A stretch of DNA of 31,196 nt, from IMG/VR virus record IMGVR_UViG_3300043773_001994, positions 1 through 31,196 of that record. One strand, given 5' to 3'. The first letter of the stretch is position 1. Each line of letters starts with the position of its first letter. The notes under the pieces are model-generated. The model was not told the DNA's origin, made no database searches, and was given only the letters and a program-made list of their open reading frames with translations. Source of the stretch: a virus. The translations under genes and the position numbers were made by a program. Positions 8,901 through 14,895 of the stretch are shown piece after piece.

Positions 8901-9067
8901 TTTGGTCGCTTTCAAATGATAGGACTTACTATAATAATTCCGATCAGATCCTCATTCCTGCCACGCGATACGCAACATGGAGGGGGGTAGGCCGCGTGCT
9001 GGTGGGTTACGAAACGCAGCCGCATCTTTCGGGATTCATCACCCGCGAAATTCACATCACGTTATGA
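5930..9067 (+). CDS. Large repetitive tail fibre / tail protein, 1045 aa
   Basis: Residues 1-~120 look like a folded attachment domain and ~120-300 form a charged beta/linker region. Three diverged repeats then start with Lys-Pro-Phe-Val (residues 364, 422 and 479, about 57 aa apart). A transitional copy follows (Gln-Gln-Trp-Gly, Trp at 539), then five near-identical 51-aa units (about 588-842) and a more distant copy (about 846-890). The C-terminal ~150 residues are unique and end in a beta-rich segment. Such repeats suit a long trimeric fibre shaft with a receptor-binding tip. The coding strand is strongly C-rich up to about 6840 and balanced after it, which suggests a recombinant gene. The stop overlaps the next start (ATGA). 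Confidence 0.72.
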   Translation: MASSTPFRPVTTIQEPGLLGMPRTYTSQREVAAETGAPARGSVLGNVLGTQFATHIVLDASIQPKDGKRILVVSHCSAPAWAILLGSDDRQEGRGEHLYSQQVVPTPSQATIDADHLSTYQPIDESKTLKRTKIPRKKKTDGTYESGYPKQQVKSIGVDDLTPQKFKIQTTIVETSTTETLAAADVNNIPTPATPTGDQAKIVHQKLNDDQYKKTVTEEIIVENASPLLGEEYGDLVTKTTSELLVPDDTLADTGLAVLSSTVEPIGNGKSVKTTKTVKGGAWPDPVEQEIVSDATKQPPARYLRDLIRTTVKKMVSAVGSSTLTGNQVAKSYKRETPDRVAETVTTEELNLTLTAIDSGVQQKPFVTITEVMTPGPAKVLPTNRSGSAKLVYEQGTNQIWENTEEVAVAREGPAGSDKEAKPFVSIQTDKRYATDPTINTTSGSANLIFNDGTVQAYEVSEVTATAKLGAAGTATDQKPFVTLQTVKTYEATDNLGAGEVGSTNKIYDDGTTEVYEKSVVNATAREGLKGVETSAQQWGAIKSTTNYTADSTAPAGGSVQIVFAQGTTTVYEQTTTDPTVSGSSTDVDPQQWGKITWNGSYSSSSSGDKSRQVWSNGVDSVFLNETASLSISGGSTDVDPQQWGKITWNGNYSSSSSGDKSRQVYSGPGGSVFLNEIASVAPSGGTLEKDSAAWGSVTWNGSYSSSSSGDKSRQVYSGPGGNVYLNEIASVAPSGGTLEKDSAAWGSVTWNGNYSGSPSGDRYKQVANIGGNSVYLNETASVAPSGGSKEVDPNAWGSITWNGTFSSASGGTRSQKVAQVGPTSVYKNETPVLSVAGGSFTSAQEKHPLYTTVETSSFATTSILGQGDSRSKQVFALGAERVFENISRVVTSTGTRTYGTMVKFTAPSVLLSMKRTDLMRRDGGIDAIWNPVIEEGFEGFLPAQVTEKYSDNGGFSGGSVINFGPTPIKIATPFGNVSIGPTLHGAINLVWSLSNDRTYYNNSDQILIPATRYATWRGVGRVLVGYETQPHLSGFITREIHITL
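7691..8455 (+). repeat. Five in-frame tandem repeats of 153 bp in the tail fibre gene
   Basis: The Trp-Asn-Gly codon block recurs at 7721, 7874, 8027, 8180 and 8333, exactly 153 bp (51 codons) apart. Each unit carries Trp-Gly-x-Ile/Val-Thr-Trp-Asn-Gly, a Ser/Gly-rich turn, Arg-Gln-Val or a similar strand, an Asn-Glu-Thr/Ile strand and a Ser-Gly-Gly-Ser/Thr spacer. Units 1-2 and units 3-4 are most alike at DNA level, which points to recent duplication. Copy number may vary by recombination. Confidence 0.92.
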
Positions 9068-10050
9068 GCATTTACAGCGACATGACCGACGAAGACTCCC
9101 GAATGGAGGTGAGGCCCGCCTTCGAGCCGAGGGACTGGTCGTGTAAATACAACGACACTTTTGTCGAGGTCGAGTCCCGCCCTCCCCGGTGGGAGGACCG
9201 CTTCGGCAACGGCGGGCAAGTCGCGCCGATACACCCATGGGAGTGCGTCCTTGGATTCGTGGGGGACGTGAATAACATCTACGTCCACTCCGGCAGAGTG
9301 ATTGAGGACAACGTGGTCAAGTTCGAGCCTCCCGGCGCGAAGTTCGATCTAATCTTCCCCGCCACAGTGGTGTTCATCAAGTTCACCTACGACGCCGCAG
9401 GGGATCTGCTCAACGCCGAGGTGGACGCGAAGGCGTTCATCCCAGCGGATACGGCAACAACGATCCACTGGATCATCGCTGAAGCAGTCATAGCCAAGAA
9501 CTCTCGCAAGGACGCCTACGTCGAAAGCTTTACGCAGCGCCTGTTCGAGGATGTCCGCTTGGGCGAAGGCGGAGCGGGCGCATCTGGCGACCACATGTGG
9601 AAGGTCACCAGCAGCGGGCCTGCCGGGGGCGTCTCCCCCAACGCCACCTACAGCGTGGCGGGCGGCGTCGCGGTCATTCAGGGCACCCGCGTGACCGTCG
9701 CCGCCAAGCCCAATCTGGCCGCCTCGGGCGGAACGGGTTTCGTCGTGCTGAAGGTGACGCGGAACTCCGCCTCCCGCGTCTATGACCCCGGCAACATACC
9801 CGTCATCGAGTTTTACACGACCGTTCCGCCCAGCACCTACGCGGCGGAATACACCGTGCTCGCCGAGACGCTGGCGGTCACCGTCCCCGCAGATCCGGCT
9901 CCCGGTCCGCCGACCTACCGCCACGACATCACCCAGTGCCGCCGTGATGAGATTTGCAGCTATGAGCTGCTGATTGTCGCCAACGGCGAGTTCGCCCTGC
10001 TGCCGGTGCAGGCCAACAGCCGCAACAGCTACGCCCCGCCATTGCCATGA
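9064..10050 (+). CDS. Hypothetical tail-associated protein, 328 aa
   Basis: The ATG at 9064 is chosen because it overlaps the fibre gene's stop (ATGA); the frame stays open further upstream, but that would overlap the fibre gene by about 90 bp. The product starts with an acidic stretch and has mixed alpha/beta content to ~170. A Gly/Ser/Ala-rich beta region follows (~170-300) with 'Gly-Gly-x-Ala-Val-Ile-Gln-Gly-Thr-Arg-Val-Thr-Val', and a Cys-containing tail. No family recognised. Location between fibre-type genes suggests a virion or fibre-tip accessory protein. Confidence 0.6.
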   Translation: MSIYSDMTDEDSRMEVRPAFEPRDWSCKYNDTFVEVESRPPRWEDRFGNGGQVAPIHPWECVLGFVGDVNNIYVHSGRVIEDNVVKFEPPGAKFDLIFPATVVFIKFTYDAAGDLLNAEVDAKAFIPADTATTIHWIIAEAVIAKNSRKDAYVESFTQRLFEDVRLGEGGAGASGDHMWKVTSSGPAGGVSPNATYSVAGGVAVIQGTRVTVAAKPNLAASGGTGFVVLKVTRNSASRVYDPGNIPVIEFYTTVPPSTYAAEYTVLAETLAVTVPADPAPGPPTYRHDITQCRRDEICSYELLIVANGEFALLPVQANSRNSYAPPLP

Positions 10051-10919
10051 GCGCCGGAGTTTTCACCGCCGACCTGAGATTTACCTTTGTCGACAAAACG
10101 GCAGGCGAGGTTGGCGACGGCACGGCATTTCCGATGGAAGTTACGTGGGCTCAAATCGCGGAGATATTCTACCGCGTCAAAGACGCTCAGTTTGCGGGCG
10201 GCAGCGCGAAATGGAAAACAACAGTATATGACGTTGATTTTTCAGAGATCAGCGCCCCTACGACCGCTCCAACAAACAGGCGGCTTGATATAAGCGCATC
10301 GACCTATCAGCAACGCGGTTATTGCAAGCTCGGCGGCGACGATTACAACGGCGCGACATACAACGCCGGAACCGGCAGCTATTACAGCGACATCGCGGCG
10401 AGCGAGTATGGCATCTGGCGTGACGCGTGGAAGACTCCCCACATCGACGCCTTTTCTTTCGAGCAGGATGACTTTAACGGCACCCAGTCTAGCAATTCGC
10501 AATGGTGGGGGACGTCTGACGTTGGCGTTGGTGTAAAAGCGGAAGTGAAGCGCGGGGACAGCGTGGCGGTCGTAAAACGCGATACGGCTGACGGGCTTTT
10601 CGCTGCAACCAACAAGTTCTATCTGGAGATTGAAATGCTTTGGACCGATTACTACCCGGTGCAATATTTCGGGGGGACCAATATCCATGACGACGGCTAC
10701 GGCAACGATTGGAGCGCATACGCGAAACCTCTTACAGACTGCCAATACATCCTGCGACTCGAAAGCGGCGACGCTACTTGCCAAGTCTATTTCGCCGCCG
10801 ACGCATGGTCAGAGGAATCCGGAACCCATTTCATCCATGAGGCTACCGAATGGTGGCCCTACGCCAAGGAAGCGCCGCCCGTCGCCGTGTGGGATGTCCT
10901 TACCGGGGCCAAGCTGTAA
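10047..10919 (+). CDS. Hypothetical tail-associated protein, 290 aa
   Basis: The start is coupled to the previous stop by ATGA. The protein is rich in Tyr, Trp, Asp and Gly, with a beta-strand-like N-terminus and a central Gly-Asp-Asp-Tyr-Asn-Gly-Ala-Thr-Tyr-Asn stretch. This composition is common in phage receptor-binding and carbohydrate-contacting proteins. Coding GC is visibly lower and less C-biased than in capsid-side genes, in line with an exchanged host-range module. No catalytic motif identified. Confidence 0.6.
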   Translation: MSAGVFTADLRFTFVDKTAGEVGDGTAFPMEVTWAQIAEIFYRVKDAQFAGGSAKWKTTVYDVDFSEISAPTTAPTNRRLDISASTYQQRGYCKLGGDDYNGATYNAGTGSYYSDIAASEYGIWRDAWKTPHIDAFSFEQDDFNGTQSSNSQWWGTSDVGVGVKAEVKRGDSVAVVKRDTADGLFAATNKFYLEIEMLWTDYYPVQYFGGTNIHDDGYGNDWSAYAKPLTDCQYILRLESGDATCQVYFAADAWSEESGTHFIHEATEWWPYAKEAPPVAVWDVLTGAKL

Positions 10920-10986
10920 TTTCCTCCTTGTAAATCTCTCCTGAATATACACCATCCCAAACAACAACCCCTGACAAACCACCACC

Positions 10987-11571
10987 ATGGCCTTCGACCC
11001 CGCACCCAAAGGTTTCTTCGGAAACGGCTACGCCCTCAGCTCCAGTGAGATCAAGCTCCCCACCAGTGACTTCGCCGACATCACCATCGGCACCTTCACC
11101 GTGGACGGCACCACCTCCACCGTGACCACCTCGGTCGCGCACAACCTCAAGGTTGGCGACAAGGTGGCGATCAGCTCCGGCACCACCCTGCCCGCGCCGT
11201 TCACCGCCGCCGACCACTACGTCATCAGCGTGCCGCTGAGCACCACCGTCACCCTCGCGCTCACCCGCAACGGCACGGCCATCGTCTCCACCGACACGGG
11301 CACGGGCACCCACACCATCAAGGCGTTGGCCCCGTTGCAGGAAGTCACCGACGTAGAGGGCCACGCCACCACGGGCGACTACCGCGCCGTGATCCACGGC
11401 CTGATGGAGCTGCTGTTCAACAAATACAACAACACCCCCACCGCCGACCGCCCGACCGGAGTGACCGTGGCCAAGTCCACCAGCCCCAACGTCAGCACTG
11501 GCATCGACACCCAATACTACACCGTCACCGTCAAGACCATCTCCAGCGGTTCCGAAGTGGTCGCCGAATAA
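10987..11571 (+). CDS. Virion-associated protein with a tail-fibre-type beta module, 194 aa
   Basis: Residues ~45-110 carry a pattern (His-Asn-Leu-Lys-Val-Gly-Asp-Lys-Val, then Leu-Pro-Ala-Pro-Phe, Tyr-Val-Ile-Ser-Val and Gly-Thr-Gly-Thr-His) that recurs in many phage tail and baseplate accessory proteins. The remainder includes a helix (Ile-His-Gly-Leu-Met-Glu-Leu-Leu-Phe-Asn-Lys-Tyr-Asn) and a C-terminal beta strand. The C-rich coding strand matches the capsid region again. The start is ACC-ATG-G with no Shine-Dalgarno. The 67 bp upstream hold no clear terminator or promoter. Confidence 0.62.
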   Translation: MAFDPAPKGFFGNGYALSSSEIKLPTSDFADITIGTFTVDGTTSTVTTSVAHNLKVGDKVAISSGTTLPAPFTAADHYVISVPLSTTVTLALTRNGTAIVSTDTGTGTHTIKALAPLQEVTDVEGHATTGDYRAVIHGLMELLFNKYNNTPTADRPTGVTVAKSTSPNVSTGIDTQYYTVTVKTISSGSEVVAE

Positions 11572-11576
11572 CCCCT

Positions 11577-11843
11577 ATGGACCCGCAACCCAAAGAGTTC
11601 GACCGCAGCCCCGAGTTCTTCGTCGCCGAGATCGCCCACCAGTGGGTGTCCTCTATCGACCGCAAGGCCGGAGGCGACATCACCATCAACAAGAAGCAGG
11701 ACATCGACCCCGAGAAGGGCGTGTTCTTCGACATCTTGGAGATCCGCATTGGCCGTCAGATGGAGCGTGTCGCACAAGACGTGAAGCCCGCCGAGTTGGA
11801 GCCGCTGCCAGCCATTCCTGCGGCCTCAGCCCTTCCAGCCTAA
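11577..11843 (+). CDS. Small hypothetical protein, 88 aa
   Basis: It starts 5 bp after the preceding stop, so is probably co-transcribed with the structural genes. It is acidic in its first 20 residues, mixed in the middle and ends in a Pro/Ala-rich tail. Its last 18 bp overlap the end of the leftward repressor gene, so the two transcripts collide. No family recognised. Confidence 0.55.
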   Translation: MDPQPKEFDRSPEFFVAEIAHQWVSSIDRKAGGDITINKKQDIDPEKGVFFDILEIRIGRQMERVAQDVKPAELEPLPAIPAASALPA

Positions 11844-12269
11844 CGCCTTCGCCGTCTGCTGCACCATCAGACGCACCGCATGGTTCTCCAGCGCCAACCG
11901 GCCCATCCACTCCAGGCACCCTCGCAGTTGGTCATCCAGCCCGAGGTCGGCGTCCAAACGCTTCGTTTCCAATACTGGATCCTGCGCCCCACGCACCACC
12001 ACCTGCCCACGCACGCATGGCGGAGTCAAATCCAGCAGATATGCCTCCAGCAACCGCGCACGGCTTTCCTTGCTCAGAACCTTCATGATCCGATCCAGCA
12101 CATCCACACGAGGATATCGGTGAGTCGACAGATAATGCCCCAGCGTTCCGCCTGGCACCTTGCATTGCCGAGACATCTCTGACATGTTGCCGTCGAAATC
12201 ATCCGCAATCACATTGCGCAACTCTGCCATAAACCGTGTGCCTATCACCTTCGCTCGCTTCGTGCTCAT
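11826..12269 (-). CDS. HTH transcriptional repressor (CI/Xre-like), leftward
   Basis: The 147-aa product has a helix-turn-helix at about residues 28-55 (Met-Ser-Glu-Met-Ser-Arg-Gln-Cys-Lys-Val-Pro-Gly-Gly-Thr-Leu-Gly-His-Tyr-Leu) followed by a helical C-terminal part, and no recognisable LexA-type peptidase domain. It is transcribed away from the integrase with attP between them, a usual arrangement for a lysogeny repressor. Its upstream region holds a TCTTG-N9-CAAGA dyad, 18 bp before the start. Alternatives are an antirepressor-type or late-gene regulator. Exact targets are unknown. Confidence 0.72.
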   Translation of the reverse strand: MSTKRAKVIGTRFMAELRNVIADDFDGNMSEMSRQCKVPGGTLGHYLSTHRYPRVDVLDRIMKVLSKESRARLLEAYLLDLTPPCVRGQVVVRGAQDPVLETKRLDADLGLDDQLRGCLEWMGRLALENHAVRLMVQQTAKALGWKG

Positions 12270-12287
12270 GCCCCATCATTCGCTCAC

Positions 12288-12306
12288 TCTTGGCGAAAGC
12301 GCAAGA
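12288..12306. promoter_or_regulatory. Candidate repressor operator dyad
   Basis: TCTTG (12288-12292) and CAAGA (12302-12306) are perfect inverted half-sites separated by 9 nt, just upstream of the leftward repressor start. The dyad overlaps a TTGGCGAAAG stretch that is the reverse complement of the motif at 1671-1680. Autoregulation is the simplest reading. Confidence 0.45.
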
Positions 12307-12314
12307 CCTTTTAA

Positions 12315-12334
12315 TGCCCACCCGAGTGCCCACC
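12315..12334. promoter_or_regulatory. Left (P) arm-type integrase sites
   Basis: Two exact TGCCCACC copies at 12315-12322 and 12327-12334, 12 bp apart, lie about 100 bp left of the tRNA-derived core. Three further exact copies lie on its right. This matches attP sites of tyrosine integrases with an N-terminal arm-binding domain. Confidence 0.62.
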
Positions 12335-12425
12335 TACCCCCCTAAAACAGGCACCAAACACCCCCTGCCCCATGCGAAAAACCAACGCAAACTCAAGGAA
12401 ACCACCAATTCTCGCACTTACTACA

Positions 12426-12473
12426 GGACTCTTAATCAATTGGTCCTTGGTTCGAATCCAAGCCGGGGTACTA
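12426..12473 (+). other. attP: attP core: 3' part of a tRNA-Lys-like gene
   Basis: The stretch contains an anticodon-loop-like CTCTTAA (CTT anticodon), then a perfect T-arm (CTTGG-TTCGAAT-CCAAG at 12446-12462), a 3' acceptor strand CCGGGGT (12463-12469) and discriminator A (12470). The matching 5' half is absent: no ACCCCGG lies at the expected distance and the left anticodon stem does not pair. It is therefore a tRNA fragment of the kind carried by phages that integrate into tRNA genes and restore their 3' end. Arm-type repeats on both sides and the adjacent integrase support attP. Confidence 0.82.
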
Positions 12474-12510
12474 CTCCCACAAGGGTTTCAGTGAAAAGCC
12501 TAACACGAAG

Positions 12511-12557
12511 TGCCCACCGCAAATGCCCACCAACTCAAAAATTGCCCCTTGCCCACC
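12511..12557. promoter_or_regulatory. Right (P') arm-type integrase sites
   Basis: Three exact TGCCCACC copies lie at 12511-12518, 12524-12531 and 12550-12557, between the core and the integrase start. The first pair mirrors the spacing of the left pair (13 versus 12 bp). They also argue that the integrase does not start at the upstream ATG inside this repeat. Confidence 0.62.
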
Positions 12558-12584
12558 TGGCACTCTCAAGCGAACGGTTCCCTC

Positions 12585-13622
12585 ATGACATGGACCAAGA
12601 TCGCTGAGAACCTCGTCCGCCACCCCAGTGGAACGATCTACCTCCGCGCCAAGGTGAGCGGGAAGAAGATCCGCCAAAGCCTCAACACGACCGACCTGCG
12701 CCAAGCCAAGCGCAAACGGGACTCGACTCTGGAAGACCTCCGCCACGCCGCATCCCTCGCCGGCGAAAACATCGAATCCCTGGCCGACGCCCTCGCGCTG
12801 GAAAAATCCCTCACCCTCGGCAAACCGAAGATCAAGCAAGCCACCAAGGACTACTACGAGCACCTGTTCCTGAAGTTGTCAGAATCCCTACCCGGCCACA
12901 AGAACCCAGCCACATGGTCCCCGGAGGACGCCCGCAAGTGGTGGTCCATCCACTGCAAGAGCAACACTGCCGCCATGCACGCCAATACGGCCCTCGCCAT
13001 CGTCAAGCGCATGATGAAGCTCGTCATCGAGCGAGGCATCCGCCGCGACGATCCCACCAAGGACATCAAACGCCTGAAGGTGCCCAAGACCCGCATCGAT
13101 GACCTCCCCACCCCGGAACAGATGTATCTGCTCATCCGCACCATCCGTGCCTCAAAACGCCCGCACAGCCAGGAGTCCGCCGACATGGTCGCCTTCCTCG
13201 CGTGGAGCGGGCTGCGCATCTCCGAGCTGCAAACCATGCGCTGGGAAGACATCGCCGAGCCGTGGATCACCATCACCGGCGGAGAAAAGGGCACGAAGAA
13301 CAACGAGGTCCGACAAGTGCCACTCAATGACCACCTGCGCATCCTGCTGGCCGTCCGCCGCTGGGAAGGGGCACATGGTCCCATCTTCCACATCCTCACG
13401 CCCAGGCTGGCACTGGACGCCGCCTGCAAGCGCGCTGGCATCCGCCACATGCGCATCCACGACCTCCGCCACTGGTTCACCAGCCACTGCATCGAGAAGG
13501 GCATCGATGTCGTCACGCTGGCCACATGGCTCGGGCACAAGGATGGCGGAAAAACCCTGCTGGCCACCTACGCCCACCACCAGAAACTCCACAGCCTTTC
13601 CAGCGCAGATAAGTTGAATTGA
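12585..13622 (+). CDS. int: Tyrosine site-specific recombinase (phage integrase)
   Basis: The 345-aa protein integrates and excises the phage at the adjacent attP. Residues ~8-55 form a basic arm-binding-like domain, ~85-165 a SAM-like core-binding domain and ~175-345 the catalytic domain. The catalytic set is visible: Arg211 (Ser-Gly-Leu-Arg), Lys238, His292-x-x-Arg295, His318 (Leu-Gly-His-Lys) and nucleophile Tyr329. The ATG at 12585 is preferred because the protein then opens with the usual arm-domain start; the in-frame ATG at 12510 lies at the edge of an arm-site repeat and adds 25 residues unlike the family. It is transcribed away from attP. Confidence 0.93.
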   Translation: MTWTKIAENLVRHPSGTIYLRAKVSGKKIRQSLNTTDLRQAKRKRDSTLEDLRHAASLAGENIESLADALALEKSLTLGKPKIKQATKDYYEHLFLKLSESLPGHKNPATWSPEDARKWWSIHCKSNTAAMHANTALAIVKRMMKLVIERGIRRDDPTKDIKRLKVPKTRIDDLPTPEQMYLLIRTIRASKRPHSQESADMVAFLAWSGLRISELQTMRWEDIAEPWITITGGEKGTKNNEVRQVPLNDHLRILLAVRRWEGAHGPIFHILTPRLALDAACKRAGIRHMRIHDLRHWFTSHCIEKGIDVVTLATWLGHKDGGKTLLATYAHHQKLHSLSSADKLN

Positions 13623-13656
13623 CTGCCGCCCACAATGAGCGCATGCTAACAGCACC

Positions 13657-14019
13657 ATGAAAACAATTCTCATCGCCGTCTTTGCCTCCTTCCTGCTTTC
13701 TCTGCCTATCGTCGCGCAGCCCATTACTGCGGACACCATCCTCACCGAGCCACCGCCTGACGGAACCCGTCTGACAAGCCGGCAACACTGCGCGGTCAAA
13801 AACATGTATCTTACCAGACTATGGGCACTCGTGCAATCCAAAGAAGTGACTCTTGATGCATACATGAACTACTTCAGGCATCAGGACTTACTGATGGAGC
13901 AAAAATACGGCAAGCCTTACTTCGTCAAGCAACGCTCCTACTTCCCCAGCCACGAGGCCATGCTGCAAGGCCAGATCCTCGATGAGCTCCAGAAGCACAA
14001 CCACCACCACGGACGTTGA
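13657..14019 (+). CDS. Small secreted protein, possible lysogenic-conversion 'moron', 120 aa
   Basis: Residues 1-21 form a clear signal peptide (Met-Lys, hydrophobic core, Val-Ala-Gln). The mature part has one Cys, a helical middle and a His-rich C-terminus (Asn-His-His-His). It lies 34 bp after the integrase and is closed by an intrinsic terminator. A secreted protein beside int, outside the replication and virion modules, is a typical place for a gene expressed from the prophage. No family recognised; envelope modification or superinfection exclusion are guesses. Confidence 0.6.
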   Translation: MKTILIAVFASFLLSLPIVAQPITADTILTEPPPDGTRLTSRQHCAVKNMYLTRLWALVQSKEVTLDAYMNYFRHQDLLMEQKYGKPYFVKQRSYFPSHEAMLQGQILDELQKHNHHHGR

Positions 14020-14041
14020 TCCGCCAGCATCATCAACCATC

Positions 14042-14070
14042 AGGCCGAGGTTTGCCCCTCGGCCTTTTTT
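14042..14070 (+). terminator. Intrinsic terminator after the integrase/secreted-protein unit
   Basis: GGCCGAGG (14043-14050) pairs perfectly with CCTCGGCC (14057-14064) around a 6-nt loop, directly followed by six T. It ends rightward transcription before the leftward RHH gene. Confidence 0.88.
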
Positions 14071-14089
14071 GTGCACCACTCGCACGGCT

Positions 14090-14374
14090 TTACGCCTTGC
14101 GCTTACGAGTAGCGCTGGTCGCACCAATAGCAGGGGAAGAAAGGTAAGACTTTGGCGCCTCCAAGGATTGGAGACTCGGGGAAGTCGGAAGCGCCGCAGT
14201 CTTTAACGCATCTACAGCGTCCATTTCGTTAAGCATGCGCTCCAAGTGAAAAGCGCACCAGTTCGCCATGGGGCGCTTCTCCTTAGAGGCGGCCGCCCTA
14301 ATCCTTTCCTTCAGCTCTTTGGACATGGATACGCCAAGCATATCCGAATCCGACGCTCTGTCGTGACTCCTCAT
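14090..14374 (-). CDS. Ribbon-helix-helix (Arc/MetJ-like) repressor, leftward
   Basis: The start at 14374 gives 94 aa; the frame is open to 14503 but the extra 43 residues would run over the divergent promoter and its operators. Residues ~9-47 have the RHH pattern: a short strand (Met-Leu-Gly-Val-Ser-Met), then two amphipathic helices (Lys-Glu-Leu-Lys-Glu-Arg-Ile-Arg-Ala-Ala-Ala and Met-Ala-Asn-Trp-Cys-Ala-Phe-His-Leu-Glu-Arg). The tail is Ser/Pro-rich and ends Arg-Lys-Arg-Lys-Ala. It is divergent from a second RHH gene, with two near-identical operator-like sites between them. Probably a phage control protein, akin in arrangement to the P22 Arc/Mnt pair. Confidence 0.68.
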   Translation of the reverse strand: MRSHDRASDSDMLGVSMSKELKERIRAAASKEKRPMANWCAFHLERMLNEMDAVDALKTAALPTSPSLQSLEAPKSYLSSPAIGATSATRKRKA

Positions 14375-14393
14375 ACGGTGATTCTTAGCTCCG

Positions 14394-14403
14394 CGTTTAA
14401 CGG
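14394..14403. promoter_or_regulatory. Operator copy 1 (CGTTTAACGG) in the divergent RHH region
   Basis: CGTTTAACGG contains the dyad CGTT-T-AACG and repeats exactly 55 bp downstream. It lies 20 bp upstream of the leftward RHH start, where a weak leftward promoter may straddle it (TTTGTT, 17 bp, TAAGAA). A short dyad of this type fits RHH dimer binding. Confidence 0.55.
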
Positions 14404-14438
14404 GAACAAACTTTTTTTTAATTTCAGCAAAATACTGC

Positions 14439-14466
14439 TTGCACGCTCCGTTTAACGGCATACAAC
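14439..14466 (+). promoter_or_regulatory. Candidate rightward early promoter with operator in the spacer
   Basis: TTGCAC (14439-14444) and TACAAC (14461-14466) are separated by 16 bp and lie just before the rightward RHH gene. The spacer holds CCGTT-T-AACGG (14448-14458), operator copy 2, so a bound RHH protein would block RNA polymerase. Read by eye only. Confidence 0.5.
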
Positions 14467-14473
14467 GGAACAC

Positions 14474-14665
14474 ATGCCCGACGACGAAGATCAAGACACC
14501 CAAACCATTCTTGCTGCCCGCATTCCTGAATCCCTCCGCTCCCGCATCCGCGAAGCCGCAAAACGTGAGGAGAGATCAGAGAGTGCATTTGTCCGGTTTC
14601 ACCTTGGACGGATCGCTGACGCCACTCTGGCAGGGGAAACAAACGAAAAGGAAATCGACCAATGA
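14474..14665 (+). CDS. Ribbon-helix-helix protein, first gene of the early operon, 63 aa
   Basis: An acidic N-terminus (residues 1-8) precedes a strand (Thr-Ile-Leu-Ala-Ala-Arg-Ile) and two helices (Glu-Ser-Leu-Arg-Ser-Arg-Ile-Arg-Glu-Ala-Ala and Ser-Ala-Phe-Val-Arg-Phe-His-Leu), the standard Arc/MetJ layout. Its helix pattern resembles that of the divergent RHH protein, so the two may be paralogues. It lies directly behind the operator-bearing promoter and is coupled by ATGA to the next gene, so it probably controls its own operon in a Cro-like way. Confidence 0.65.
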   Translation: MPDDEDQDTQTILAARIPESLRSRIREAAKREERSESAFVRFHLGRIADATLAGETNEKEIDQ

Positions 14666-14895
14666 TCCTCCTCACCGACGACCAGATCGACCTCATCGCC
14701 GAGCGCATCGCCGCCAAGCTGCGCATCGCCGAGAAGAAGACCTACACGCTCAAGGAGGCGGCAGCAGCCCTCAACCTGAGCGTCTGGACCGTCCGCCGCC
14801 TCATGAGTGACGGACGCCTCCGCACCATCCCCGGCACCGCCAAGATCATCTTCCCATCCTCAGAAATCGACAAACTACTCACCCATGGACGCTAA
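14662..14895 (+). CDS. MerR/excisionase-type HTH protein, 77 aa
   Basis: Residues ~25-75 show the 'HTH_17' excisionase pattern: Tyr-Thr-Leu-Lys-Glu-Ala-Ala-Ala-Ala-Leu-Asn-Leu-Ser, then Trp-Thr-Val-Arg-Arg-Leu-Met, a short wing with Gly-Arg-Leu, and Ile-Phe-Pro-Ser-Ser-Glu-Ile-Asp-Lys-Leu. Such proteins act as excisionases that bend attP/attL DNA or as small regulators. The N-terminal 24 residues form a separate helix. ATGA-coupled to the RHH gene. Either Xis or a transcription factor; distance from int (about 1 kb) leaves this open. Confidence 0.65.
   Translation: MILLTDDQIDLIAERIAAKLRIAEKKTYTLKEAAAALNLSVWTVRRLMSDGRLRTIPGTAKIIFPSSEIDKLLTHGR

Larger units (their letters stand above)
12270..12584. 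other. Repressor-integrase intergenic region (315 bp) holding attP
   Basis: No gene is credible here. The stretch holds the repressor-side dyad (12288-12306), two arm-type repeats (12315-12334), the tRNA-derived core (12426-12473) and three more arm-type repeats (12511-12557). It must also carry the divergent promoters for repressor and integrase, but no strong sigma-70 pair could be picked by eye. Confidence 0.7.

Noticed and set aside
8977-9063. Earlier start for the gene ending at 10050
   Set aside because: It would overlap the fibre gene by about 90 bp, while ATG at 9064 forms the ATGA junction used throughout this genome.
12398-12473. A complete tRNA-Lys gene
   Set aside because: Only the 3' half is tRNA-like. 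The left anticodon stem does not pair and the acceptor 5' strand is absent, so it is an attachment-site fragment.
12510-12584. Longer integrase start at 12510
   Set aside because: That ATG lies within the arm-site repeat region and adds 25 residues unlike integrase N-termini; 12585 gives a normal arm-domain start.
14375-14503. N-terminal extension of the leftward RHH gene
   Set aside because: It would cover the divergent promoter, both operator copies and the start of the opposite RHH gene.
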